64,000 bases of DNA from Microcoleus sp. FACHB-61. Lineage in GTDB: Bacteria; Cyanobacteriota; Cyanobacteriia; Cyanobacteriales; Microcoleaceae. The notes under the pieces were generated by a model that saw nothing but the letters and a program-made list of their open reading frames with translations, was not told where the DNA came from and searched no databases. The position numbers were made by a program, and so were the translations under genes. The stretch covers positions 1 through 64,000 of the forward strand of contig JACJNY010000042.1 of the NCBI GenBank assembly GCA_014695295.1. The letters are read 5' to 3'. Positions 25,652-34,124 of the stretch are shown piece by piece (position 1 is the first letter of the stretch; each line of letters begins with the position of its first letter).

Positions 25652-26234
25652 AATTCAACTATCCCAGCTTAAAATCTACTTTTTTCTAAGAATTAAGGCA
25701 TCACCAGGCGGCATCTGCCATTTAGCTCGATCGCTGCAACCGTAAACGTTTTTAACTTCAAAGTCCCAACGGACAAAGCAGCCTTTTACTTGCAGCTAAT
25801 ATGGTAACAGACCCACAACTCCATGCTAGCTAAACAATTTTGGACGCTCAGACCCGCAGCCCCCAGGACTGCGGTGTCTGTCCAATTTAGTCTGGTCAAG
25901 CTAAAAATTACCGAAAATATGGCGGATCAGCCCGTTAGGTAATTGGATTAAGTAAAATAGGCAAGCTGAATATCCTAAATGCTATTAGCCAGCAACTCCA
26001 AACTCAGCGCGATCGCAGGATCGATCGGTCAGCAACTCCCAAAGTCCTTGCTCGCAAGGATTTTAGCAGCCAGCGAACCGATCGGCACTCGTAGCGTTGA
26101 AAGTTGGCGTTGACGGGTCACAACCAGACCTCCGGGCGCAAGCCCCAAGTCAGGTGCTAGTAGTTTTTAAAGCAGTTTCTTCAGTTTATTCCTAATTTCC
26201 CTTAAGGGATGTGTCTCCGCTGCAAGGAGTTTTT
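25652..26234. other. Intergenic stretch of about 580 bp
   Basis: No gene. It contains several GCGATCGC/GATCGATC sites and, at about 25990-26160, a G+C-rich stretch with many short complementary segments that could be the 5' leader of the gene at 26235. I cannot assign an RNA family. An AAGGAG site at its end serves the ATG at 26235. Confidence 0.4.
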
Positions 26235-27482
26235 ATGAACCCCTCTCCCAACCGCTCTTCCAAATCGCCCAAATCTACTTCAAATCGCAAGGCTCAGCCA
26301 AGCGAACCGGCCGTCAATCTGCCTAAAGATACAGATTCCATGCCTGAGACACCAGACGAAAGTCCGGTGCCTTCGGCGTTGGCTGCAGATGTTGACCAAA
26401 ATCAACCGCCAACGCCAACAGACGCCCCAGCGTCCAAGGATAAGCTGCAACGACCACGCTACAGTTCTGCCCTCGACAAGGACAAAACAAAGCCACAAGA
26501 CCAGCCCAGCAATGCTCCTGCACCCTCTGAGCAAGCAGCACCTTCGGAAGCTGTCAGCGATCCGACAGCGCTAGCAGTCGCACCGCCCGCAAACGCCGAG
26601 CCTGCCACTAACGAAAGTCAGGCCGCTGAGGACATACCCTCGGTCATGCGCCAACATCCCATTCCCCCGCCCAGCGAACCCAGACAGTACCGAGCTGTTG
26701 GTTTGGTGCGGGGCCGCTACACGCAATCAGAAGAGCAATTCACCCGGGGTATGCTCATAGCTGCCGACGGAACTGCCATCGACGCAGTTTTGCTGGGTAG
26801 AGTCATGAGTTTAGTCAAAAATCACCTGGATCTGGAACAAGAACACCTGTGGGTGGTCTATCCCCGCACCAGGCAAGAAGACGGCAACTTGCACGCCCAG
26901 ATTATGGGAGTTTGGGAGCCGGAAACGCTCAAGAAACCTCCCGAACCGTCCTCTGATGAGGAAAATCAGGAAGCAGCGGAGATTGAGGCTAGTGGCGAAG
27001 CATCGACCGCATCTTTGCCGCCCTCGGAACCTGATGTTGAAGATGGCTATTTTTCGATTAGAGGTGAGGTGATTTATCAATCCCAAGACGAAGAAAAGTA
27101 TGTCATCGTCAAAATCAAGCAAGCTCCCCGCAAGAATGACGACAAGATGAAGTTTTTTAAACTGAAACTCAAGGGAGATTTAGCAACAAAAGCGATCGGG
27201 TTTTTTTGGGATTTCCACGTCAAATTGAAAGCTGACAGTCTGATGATTGAGCAAGCCAATAATATTGGTGCCCTGCCGATTAAAAAGCGGAAATTCCCCC
27301 CGGGCAGCAAGCCGCCCGGTGGCTTCAAAGGAGGAGGGAAGCGTCCGTTTACTCCTAAGCCGAGCGGTGACGGTGCTCCTGTAGGGCGTCCTAACATCAA
27401 GTCCGCAGCAGCAGCACCACCGCGTGTCCCCAAGGAACCTCTTCCTAAGCCGGTTAAGAAGCCTAAGCCGATCCAAGAATGA
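26235..27482 (+). CDS. Conserved cyanobacterial hypothetical with disordered arms
   Basis: The start at 26235 is chosen for the AAGGAG a few bases upstream; a GTG at 26211 is in frame. A 415-residue protein with about 140 residues of Pro/Ala/Ser-rich disorder, then a conserved-looking core (RQYRAVGLVRGRYTQSEEQF, LWVVYPRTRQEDGNLHAQ), an acidic linker, a second block (YFSIRGEVIYQSQDEEKYVIVKIKQ) and a basic Gly/Pro/Lys tail. The two beta-rich blocks and the basic tail suggest nucleic-acid binding, but that is only a guess. No family name is recognised. Confidence 0.75.
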   Translation: MNPSPNRSSKSPKSTSNRKAQPSEPAVNLPKDTDSMPETPDESPVPSALAADVDQNQPPTPTDAPASKDKLQRPRYSSALDKDKTKPQDQPSNAPAPSEQAAPSEAVSDPTALAVAPPANAEPATNESQAAEDIPSVMRQHPIPPPSEPRQYRAVGLVRGRYTQSEEQFTRGMLIAADGTAIDAVLLGRVMSLVKNHLDLEQEHLWVVYPRTRQEDGNLHAQIMGVWEPETLKKPPEPSSDEENQEAAEIEASGEASTASLPPSEPDVEDGYFSIRGEVIYQSQDEEKYVIVKIKQAPRKNDDKMKFFKLKLKGDLATKAIGFFWDFHVKLKADSLMIEQANNIGALPIKKRKFPPGSKPPGGFKGGGKRPFTPKPSGDGAPVGRPNIKSAAAAPPRVPKEPLPKPVKKPKPIQE

Positions 27483-27486
27483 ACCA

Positions 27487-27514
27487 ATTTTAGATTTTAG
27501 ATTTTAGATTTTAG
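27487..27514. repeat. TTTTAGA heptamer array
   Basis: Four tandem copies. The following 27590-27690 stretch holds two GAAACC(T/C)GGTTTC-type palindromes (near 27603-27616 and 27655-27671) that recur elsewhere in the window. Confidence 0.8.
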
Positions 27515-27729
27515 GTGAGTGCATCAGTTTCCAATGTGTGCAGTTTTTAACCAGAATTCTTAAATCGAAAATCTAGAATCCTGGACGCACTCGCGAGGAT
27601 CAGAAACCTGGTTTCTTGACCAAAAACCTAAGCTTTCAGGCAAAGCTGGCGACAAGAAATCCGGTTTCTAAGACCTTGTGCGTCCACAAATTATCTAAAA
27701 CCGCCAAATAATCGCCAATCTAAAATCCT

Positions 27730-28905
27730 TTATTCGAGCCTCACTTGAGCGCCCCACAAATCTTGCGGGAGAAATACTCTGTCGGTGGGTAGGGGAGCAA
27801 CTGGGGCCGTGAGGGTAAATTGACCCGCTTCAATTTGCTGCTTCAATTCCAATGCTACTTGGCGGGACAGAAACATACTCGCAAGGGGGGCGGCCCGCAC
27901 AGGTTTGCCCTCGATCAAGATGCGGCCAGTCTTTAATTGAGCGTAACTAACTAAACCGAAGGTGGGACGAACGCGCCGGGGGATAGAGAAATCTACCACC
28001 GGCGCTACTATTTTTTTGTCTGATACTGCACAGTTGGCGACGACTGTTTCGTTTAAGACGGGAAAGGGGATGCCGACTCCCAGCATCAGGGATGGGCCGT
28101 AGTTTTTGAAGTAGCAGCCGCGCACCCATTTGGAGTTCATCTGTTTGGCGTCGCCGATTAGTGCGAGGGTGGCGGCCGGGCCGATGGGGGTGCGGTTGGG
28201 CTGGCGTTTTTGCAGCGGGAAGTGCTGGGTTCCTTCCCAGGTGATGTAGCCGGTGGCGCCTCCTAGGAAGATGCGGGTGCCGATGCCGATGATTTGGAGG
28301 TCGGGGTCGTTGAGCAGGGGAGACATGGCTCCAAGGTTCGAGTAGACGGCGTTGCCGAGGTTTGGTTGCAAGGGGCCGAGGTAGGTGAACAGCGGGCGAT
28401 CGCCTCCATTGACGCCAACAATAAAGTTTTGATATGCGTTGCGGGGATTGAATAAATAAAACTGGTTGATTGTATCGCGGGTAATCGTGGTTTCAAAGGA
28501 GGCGCGGGGGTAGCAGTCTGTTACTTGCCCCAAGGCTCGCAACTGCACGGGTTTGCCGGCTATTAAGTCTTCGATGACGTGTCCGCCGCCCCGTTCGCGC
28601 GATTCTTCGCCGTCTTCGGCTACTTGGGTGGCTCCCAGGTACAGGTCTACTGCCCCGAAGCCGGAGTAGGCTAAAACGCCGTCCAGCCAACATTGACGGA
28701 TTTTTATCGGCGGGTCGGTATGGCCGAGGTTGATGATTGCACCGGAGGATTCCATCGGCTCGAAAGTGCCTGCGGTAATCACATCGACTTCTTTGGCTGC
28801 TTGGGTAATGCTGGTTTCTTGAACTCTAGTTTTGAGTTCTTCGATTGTCCAGACTGTGGCTTTGCCCTGGCTGATTTTATCGTTGATTTCGTCGATCGAT
28901 CGCAT
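27730..28905 (-). CDS. Homocysteine biosynthesis protein family (DUF39/HcyBio)
   Basis: A 391-residue protein starting MRSIDEINDKISQGKATVWT, with the family blocks DVITAGTFEPMESSGAIINLG, RERGGGHVIEDLIAGKPVQL, IIGIGTRIFLGGATGYITWEGTQHFP and a Cys-containing segment WVRGCYFKNYGPSLMLGVGIP. In methanogens the family takes part in homocysteine formation from aspartate semialdehyde with sulfide, together with a ferredoxin-domain NIL partner; no such partner is visible here, although some versions carry CBS domains. Function in this cyanobacterium is inferred from the family only. Confidence 0.85.
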   Translation of the reverse strand: MRSIDEINDKISQGKATVWTIEELKTRVQETSITQAAKEVDVITAGTFEPMESSGAIINLGHTDPPIKIRQCWLDGVLAYSGFGAVDLYLGATQVAEDGEESRERGGGHVIEDLIAGKPVQLRALGQVTDCYPRASFETTITRDTINQFYLFNPRNAYQNFIVGVNGGDRPLFTYLGPLQPNLGNAVYSNLGAMSPLLNDPDLQIIGIGTRIFLGGATGYITWEGTQHFPLQKRQPNRTPIGPAATLALIGDAKQMNSKWVRGCYFKNYGPSLMLGVGIPFPVLNETVVANCAVSDKKIVAPVVDFSIPRRVRPTFGLVSYAQLKTGRILIEGKPVRAAPLASMFLSRQVALELKQQIEAGQFTLTAPVAPLPTDRVFLPQDLWGAQVRLE

Positions 28906-28912
28906 AAGACTA

Positions 28913-28932
28913 TTTTAGATTTTAGATTTTAG
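28913..28932. repeat. Short TTTTAGA array
   Basis: Between two and three tandem TTTTAGA units just upstream of the HcyBio-family start codon. Confidence 0.7.
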
Positions 28933-29004
28933 TGTGATGGAAGGTCGATCGAGCGAATGCAGTTTTGGCGATCGGCCTCCTTATTGGTCTTCGCTATAAA
29001 GTAG

Positions 29005-29664
29005 CTACAAACTCTGTGTTTGCAATTGCTGCCTCACCCACTGCGGCCACCGGACAATAGCATTATTGTCCTGAGTTTCTGATATTTGTACTAAATGATG
29101 ATTCAGCAAGGTTGCAGGCCTAATTAGAAATGCGAGACGGTATTCGCAAAAAATATATCGGGTATTTTGAAGTTGGTAAATTTTGACAGTTACTCCCCTA
29201 TATAGCTCCCTTTCAATAATTCCTAGATGCTGATAAACAGGTAATCGATTCGATGAGAGACTGGTAAAATCTACTTTAATGACTAAATCGGGCGACGCAG
29301 CGTTTAAAATTTCAAGGTTTTTACCGAGAATACTGTCAAATTTTTGCAGAGAAAAACAGGAATCTTGTTCTTCACCGTATTGTAAATCGTAGGAATTTAA
29401 ACTCGTCGAACTAAATCCTTTAACTCTCAAGTTAACCTTTTTAGTTAAAGCGGTAACGATGCCTTTCAGCACGCAATTTATTTTTTCGTGCAAGTCGGAC
29501 GGCATCATGATTTCTAGCACTCCTCGACTGTAAGCGAATTTAGAGGATATGCGCTCTCCAGATTCTGCCAATAAGGTCTGATAAGTTGGCCAACTAATAT
29601 TTGGTAAAACCACTATTTGAGTAGTTTTTAAACGTGGATTGTCAACCAGTGCAACAGTCATCAT
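29005..29664 (-). CDS. Uma2-family protein (PD-(D/E)XK-like), probably degenerate
   Basis: A 219-residue member of the Uma2/DUF820 family. It has WPTYQTLLAE at the N-terminus, RGVLEIMMPSDLHEKI, and the core block AASPDLVIKVDFTS. In active-looking members the latter is PDLVIEV; here the acidic residue is Lys. The following block (PVYQHLGIIERELYR) also departs from the usual PIYAALGVPEVWRY. This family is expanded in cyanobacteria and its physiological role is unclear. Transcribed just downstream of the AI-2E permease (13-bp gap), so the two probably share an mRNA. Confidence 0.8.
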   Translation of the reverse strand: MMTVALVDNPRLKTTQIVVLPNISWPTYQTLLAESGERISSKFAYSRGVLEIMMPSDLHEKINCVLKGIVTALTKKVNLRVKGFSSTSLNSYDLQYGEEQDSCFSLQKFDSILGKNLEILNAASPDLVIKVDFTSLSSNRLPVYQHLGIIERELYRGVTVKIYQLQNTRYIFCEYRLAFLIRPATLLNHHLVQISETQDNNAIVRWPQWVRQQLQTQSL

Positions 29665-29677
29665 CGATCCATTTCAA

Positions 29678-30850
29678 TTATTGATTTTCAGGAGTGTGGC
29701 TTTCTGTATTATTTGGGATTTCTAATTTTTGTTCTGGCAGGCTTTCTGGCTTGCTATGCGTTACTCCTATAGATTCGTACTCCTCGTGAATAGCGGTGTC
29801 GATCGCTGCTAGGTGTCTGGGATTGGTATGCCACTGGTTGAGAATGTCTTTAATTAAAACTTCTCTAACCCAAACTTGAGCGACAACGGTGAGAGGAAGG
29901 GCAAGCAATAGCCCTAGAAATCCAAAGAAGGTGGCGAAGAATACTTGAGCTATTAAGGTAACAGCCGGCAATAGCGCTACTTGCTGCGCCATAACGTAAG
30001 GGGTGAGGAGGTTACTTTCAAATTGTTGAATTAGAAAGTAGAGGATGAACACAAAACCTGATTTTAAGGGAGAGTCTAAAAGTGCGATCGTCACTGGGGG
30101 AATGACGCTCAAGCCGGGCCCGATATTGGGTATTAAGTTCAGCAAGCCAGCTAAAACAGCGTGAGCTAGAGCTAGGGGAACTTGCAATACTGACAAACCA
30201 ATTAGGCTGAGAAAAGTGATGACGCTCATGCTAATTAAAGCACCGATTACCCATCGACCGAGGGCTATTTCGCATTCATCTAAGATTCCCTCGATTCGCC
30301 GCCGATAAAAAGAGGGAAATAGTTGAGTAAATCCTTTGCGGTAAGATAAAGGCTCGGCTAATGTCATCAAGGTCAAAACTATGACTAGCAAAAAGCTGAG
30401 AATAACCCCTAATGTGTTGCCGACAAAGGCTCCTGCACCGCCGACGAGTTGATTGAATAGGGGTTGCAGTTGTTGGATAATGTCGTTAATATCAAGATTC
30501 GGTAGTCGCTGACCAATTTGTCCAGAAAAGCGAGCTTCAATCTGATCGATCCACTCATTTAACCTTGCTATTCCTTGAGGGCCTCTTTGGGTAAGTTGTT
30601 GAAACTGTTCGGCAAAGGGTGGTACAATGATTAGGAATAATCCTACGAAGATGAGGACTAGGAAGCTAACTGATAAGAGTACGGCGATCGATCTTTTGAG
30701 CCCGAATTTTTGCAAGTAGCGTGCTAGTCTGTTTAAGGCGGTGGCTAAGACGACGGCGGCAAATAGCAGCAGTAGGGCCTGCCTGATTTGCCACAGGATG
30801 TAACAAGATGCGATGAGGGCTAATAAGCCCATCCACTGTCCTAGCTTCAT
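29678..30850 (-). CDS. AI-2E family transporter (PerM-like permease)
   Basis: A 390-residue integral membrane protein with about seven or eight hydrophobic spans. The family signature lies in the C-terminal half (LAHAVLAGLLNLIPNIGPGLSVIPP and FLGLLLALPLTVV). The central region between spans 2 and 3 is a soluble helical part (FAEQFQQLTQRGPQGIARLN). These proteins export small molecules or ions; the AI-2 link rests on one E. coli member. Substrate unknown here. Confidence 0.9.
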   Translation of the reverse strand: MKLGQWMGLLALIASCYILWQIRQALLLLFAAVVLATALNRLARYLQKFGLKRSIAVLLSVSFLVLIFVGLFLIIVPPFAEQFQQLTQRGPQGIARLNEWIDQIEARFSGQIGQRLPNLDINDIIQQLQPLFNQLVGGAGAFVGNTLGVILSFLLVIVLTLMTLAEPLSYRKGFTQLFPSFYRRRIEGILDECEIALGRWVIGALISMSVITFLSLIGLSVLQVPLALAHAVLAGLLNLIPNIGPGLSVIPPVTIALLDSPLKSGFVFILYFLIQQFESNLLTPYVMAQQVALLPAVTLIAQVFFATFFGFLGLLLALPLTVVAQVWVREVLIKDILNQWHTNPRHLAAIDTAIHEEYESIGVTHSKPESLPEQKLEIPNNTESHTPENQ

Positions 30851-30870
30851 TAGATTTTAGATTTTAGATT
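30850..30870. repeat. TTTTAGA array at the start of the permease gene
   Basis: Roughly three TTTTAGA units directly before the ATG at 30850 on the minus strand, leaving no Shine-Dalgarno sequence. Confidence 0.7.
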
Positions 30871-31014
30871 AAGGAATAGGGTATTGGGAATGGCTGCTTG
30901 CTAATTGCTCTGCTCCCCAGACGCGATGAATCGCCTCTATACAAGATACAGCAGATGCGCGCGCTTGCATCTTTAATCAGATACCCCTATCGGACATCAG
31001 CATAAGCAGCCTCC

Positions 31015-31632
31015 TCAATTCCCTTTTGCGAACACCTGCTGCGCTGTCAGCTTCAATTCTGGGAAAGTTGGGGACTCAATACCCTCGCCGCCTCTGAACA
31101 GTTTGACTTGGTATTCCCCGTCTATTAGTTGGTAAATCGAAAAAGTGGGTTGTTTGGGGTTGCCAATAAACCGTCTGCCGCCCAATCCTAGATAGTCTAT
31201 AATCCAATATTCTTGAATACCCATTGACTCATATGCCTCAAGCTTTAGGGCATAATCATCACCCCAATTAGTGCTAGTTACCTCGACGATTAGGGGGACT
31301 GATGAACCCATTGTGATTATTGATGATTTCTCCCATCGCGGCTCGTTTCCAATGGTTTGTTCGTTAAGTACAATAATATCTGGTTCATATCCCGATTCCT
31401 CGCGCATGGGTTTGATGACGCATTCTTTGGGGATGAAGTAGGGCAAATTGAGACGCTCAATCTCTATTCCGATTTTCAGTGCGGTAAAACCGGCGACTTT
31501 AGAATGTTTACCTGTTGCTTTTGGTATTTCAACAATTTCTCCATTGTGCAGTTCGTAGTGGTGTTCTGAGTTCTCAGGATACCAGTCAATGAATTCATCG
31601 AATGTTACTAATTCAGGTATGATTTGAATCAT
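31015..31632 (-). CDS. Uma2-family endonuclease-like protein
   Basis: A 205-residue Uma2/DUF820 protein with all PD-(D/E)XK-like elements visible: the N-terminal helix (TFDEFIDWYPEN), HNGEIVEIP, YEPDIIVLNE, VPLIVEVTSTNW with the conserved Glu, KLEAYESMGIQEYWIIDY, and a C-terminal beta part. It looks intact, in contrast to the one at 29005. The biological role of the family is not settled. Stand-alone gene. Confidence 0.85.
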   Translation of the reverse strand: MIQIIPELVTFDEFIDWYPENSEHHYELHNGEIVEIPKATGKHSKVAGFTALKIGIEIERLNLPYFIPKECVIKPMREESGYEPDIIVLNEQTIGNEPRWEKSSIITMGSSVPLIVEVTSTNWGDDYALKLEAYESMGIQEYWIIDYLGLGGRRFIGNPKQPTFSIYQLIDGEYQVKLFRGGEGIESPTFPELKLTAQQVFAKGN

Positions 31633-31737
31633 GGTGAGTGCCTCAACTTTGGTTTTGATAAGCTGTACGGGGAATTAAGATTTGGGCAAAAACACAGTCT
31701 TTAGACCAAGTAGCGATCGCACTTTTTGATTGCGTCT

Positions 31738-31926
31738 CTACTGCTGCTGTTGGCGCGATCGCCAGCCGAGGATCGCAGCTAAGATAATACTGGGGGTAAA
31801 GACGGCGATGAGGGCGTTGAGGTCGGTAGAGGGGATGGATAAGCTAGGCCCTACGTACTTGATAGCCAGGGAAAGGGCGGCGGATAGGGTGAATACTTTG
31901 AGGATGGGGCTGATGTTGGTGTTCAT
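31738..31926 (-). CDS. Small membrane protein, 62 residues
   Basis: Two hydrophobic segments (VFTLSAALSLAIKYVGPSL and ALIAVFTPSIILAAILGW) and a basic tail (RSRQQQQ) give a hairpin-type membrane protein. Composition and length look like conserved small cyanobacterial proteins of unknown function. No family name is recognised. Confidence 0.55.
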   Translation of the reverse strand: MNTNISPILKVFTLSAALSLAIKYVGPSLSIPSTDLNALIAVFTPSIILAAILGWRSRQQQQ

Positions 31927-32053
31927 GGATGTGGTGGTTGGTTGTATAATCTGGTTTTCAGACTATTATTGCAAGTATGTGTTGCGGGTGGGCGGGCGAT
32001 CGGCTATTTTCTGAGATACTAAAATAATTTGCCAGCGTTGAGCGTAATTAAAA

Positions 32054-33373
32054 ATGGATCACCAAAATTTAGAGTTAATAGAAAATATTCGCCAGCAATT
32101 TGACAATACTCCTTTTCCCAGAATCCCCCTAGAACAATCTCCCAAAGACAACAGTGAATTGCTCTACCTTCATAATCTTGTCACTGCTTACTACTTCAGA
32201 AATAGAAAAATTATCAATACAGAAGGTAAAGTTATCCTAGATGCGGGATGCGGCACCGGTTATAAATCCTTGGTTTTAGCTCTAGCCAATCCGGGAGCAA
32301 AAATAGTAGGCATCGATTTATCAGAAGAATCTGTGAAACTAGCTGAGCAACGTTTACAGTATCATGGGGTTGCTAATGCAGAGTTTTATGCTTTGAAGAT
32401 AGAAGAGTTACCAACTTTAGGGTTAGAGTTTGACTATATTAATGCTGACGAAGTTCTGTATCTCTTGCCAGATGCTATTGCTGGGTTGCAAGCGATGAAG
32501 TCTGTTCTCGCGAGCGATGGCATCATCCGCACAAACCTTCACAGTTCACATGGTAGAGCCGGAGTATTTCGCGCTCAAGCTGCTTTCAAAGCAATGGGAT
32601 TAATGAATGGAAGTCCGGGAGAATTGGAGATAGAAATAGTCCGGGAAACAATGGAAGCATTACAAGATGAAGTAGGGCTTAAGGCATTCACATGGAATTC
32701 CGATCGCGCGCAGGATGAGGGATGGATTATGGCTAACTATTTATTAGTGGGTGATAAAGGTTGTACCATTCCTGAAGTGTTTGCAATGTTGAGAGGTGCT
32801 GATTTAGAGTTTATCAGTATGGTGGCCTGGCGCAGGTGGGAGTTGATGGATTTGTTCAAAGAGCCAGATGATTTGCCTCCGTTTTTGGCGATGAGTCTGC
32901 CAGAAGCTTCTGTGGAAGAGCGGCTGCATTTATTTGACTTGTTACATCCCCTGCACCGTTTGTTTGATTTCTGGTGCGGCAATCCCCATCAGGCTCAGGC
33001 TTTTGTGCCCGTTGCTGAATGGACGGAAGCTCAATGGCAGGAAGCACGGGTACACCTGCACCCTCAACTGATGACTTCCGAGATTAGGGAAGACTTGATG
33101 AATTGCATTGACAGTCAGACGCCGTTTGAGATTAGCCGTTATATTATTGTGCCAACTCTAGCGCCAGTGGCGATCGAGAGTGGGATCGCGGCTTGTTTGC
33201 TACCTCTTTGGGATGGGCCACAGTCTGTGGTGTCCATCGTGGAACAGTGGCTCCAAATCCGCTCGCAGATCGGTGTTAACCTAGAGTCTATTAGTGATGA
33301 GACTGCCTTTGAGGAAGTCAAGGAACTGTTGATTAGGCTGGAAGTCTTTCTGTATGTGCTTTTGGAGTCTTAG
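32054..33373 (+). CDS. Class I SAM-dependent methyltransferase with extra C-terminal region
   Basis: A 439-residue protein. The SAM-binding motif I is VILDAGCGTGYKSLVLAL near residue 61, motif II is AKIVGIDLSEESVKLAEQRL, and DYINADEVLYLLPDAIAGLQ follows. Beyond about residue 250 comes a C-terminal region (LFDLLHPLHRLFDFWCGNPHQAQAF) that I do not recognise. It sits at the head of the pilin/GT41 cluster in the same direction as the pilin gene, 114 bp away, so it may methylate the glycan or a protein in that system (inference). Confidence 0.85.
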   Translation: MDHQNLELIENIRQQFDNTPFPRIPLEQSPKDNSELLYLHNLVTAYYFRNRKIINTEGKVILDAGCGTGYKSLVLALANPGAKIVGIDLSEESVKLAEQRLQYHGVANAEFYALKIEELPTLGLEFDYINADEVLYLLPDAIAGLQAMKSVLASDGIIRTNLHSSHGRAGVFRAQAAFKAMGLMNGSPGELEIEIVRETMEALQDEVGLKAFTWNSDRAQDEGWIMANYLLVGDKGCTIPEVFAMLRGADLEFISMVAWRRWELMDLFKEPDDLPPFLAMSLPEASVEERLHLFDLLHPLHRLFDFWCGNPHQAQAFVPVAEWTEAQWQEARVHLHPQLMTSEIREDLMNCIDSQTPFEISRYIIVPTLAPVAIESGIAACLLPLWDGPQSVVSIVEQWLQIRSQIGVNLESISDETAFEEVKELLIRLEVFLYVLLES

Positions 33374-33487
33374 AGCCAGGAGTTGAAAAAAAAAATAGTT
33401 TGGGGTGATATTAAAGCGCCGATAACTGGGTAAGTTACATATAAGAGTTAGAAATCGAGCATCCCACCCCTCACGGAGAAAAGACTT

Positions 33488-34021
33488 ATGAAGACTGAAT
33501 TTAAAGCTAAGTTCCTGCAACACATCAACAAAAGAAGACAGGAGCAAGGTTTCACACTGATTGAACTGCTGGTTGTTATCATCATTATCGGTATTCTTTC
33601 CGCTATCGCTTTGCCCGCCTTCCTCAACCAAGCAAACAAAGCCAAGCAGTCTGAAGCCAAACAGTACGTCAGTTCAATTAACAAGGGTCAGCAAGCATAC
33701 TACGCAGAGAATACTAAGTTTGGGAGTGACGTTGCAATTTTGGGTCTAGGTCTCAAAACTCAAACTTCTAATTATTCCTACGTAATAGCAACTACAGCAG
33801 ATGGAGCTACTTCCCTTGGACAGCCTTTGGAAGCTACGCGGACAGCTCTCAAAGGATATGCTGGGGGGGTAGGGTTGGTTACTGCTGGCGAAGCCAAAAC
33901 CACCCAGAGCATACTTTGTCAGGTTTCGGGTCCGAATGTTGGTCTTGCTACTGCGCCTACGATTGCTGCTAATACAACGGAGATCGTTTGTCCCGCTAAC
34001 ATGGAAATAGTTACAAAGTAA
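33488..34021 (+). CDS. Type IV pilin-like protein (PilA family)
   Basis: A 177-residue prepilin. The basic leader ends at Gly21, with cleavage before FTLIELLVVIIIIGILSAIA. Glu at +5 and the hydrophobic helix are the prepilin hallmark. The mature head domain is Ser/Thr/Ala-rich (for example TTADGATSLGQ and ATAPTIAANTTE) and carries two Cys (SILCQVSG and IVCPANME) placed for a C-terminal disulphide loop. Known PilA proteins form motility pili and can be O-glycosylated. GGAG lies 11 bases upstream of the ATG. A terminator follows, so the pilin can be expressed more strongly than the downstream genes. Confidence 0.93.
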   Translation: MKTEFKAKFLQHINKRRQEQGFTLIELLVVIIIIGILSAIALPAFLNQANKAKQSEAKQYVSSINKGQQAYYAENTKFGSDVAILGLGLKTQTSNYSYVIATTADGATSLGQPLEATRTALKGYAGGVGLVTAGEAKTTQSILCQVSGPNVGLATAPTIAANTTEIVCPANMEIVTK

Positions 34022-34055
34022 TTGTTCGGCCTAACAACCATGGCTTATTGACGAG

Positions 34056-34093
34056 AGCGGGTAGAACACAGAGTCCTACCCGCTTTGATTTAT
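34056..34093 (+). terminator. Terminator between the pilin and the GT41 gene
   Basis: GCGGGTAG (34057-34064) pairs exactly with CTACCCGC (34076-34083) across an 11-base loop, followed by a T-rich tail (TTTGATTTATT). Confidence 0.75.
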
Positions 34094-34124
34094 TGTGTAA
34101 AAACTGTTTTGAACAGCTTAGTCT

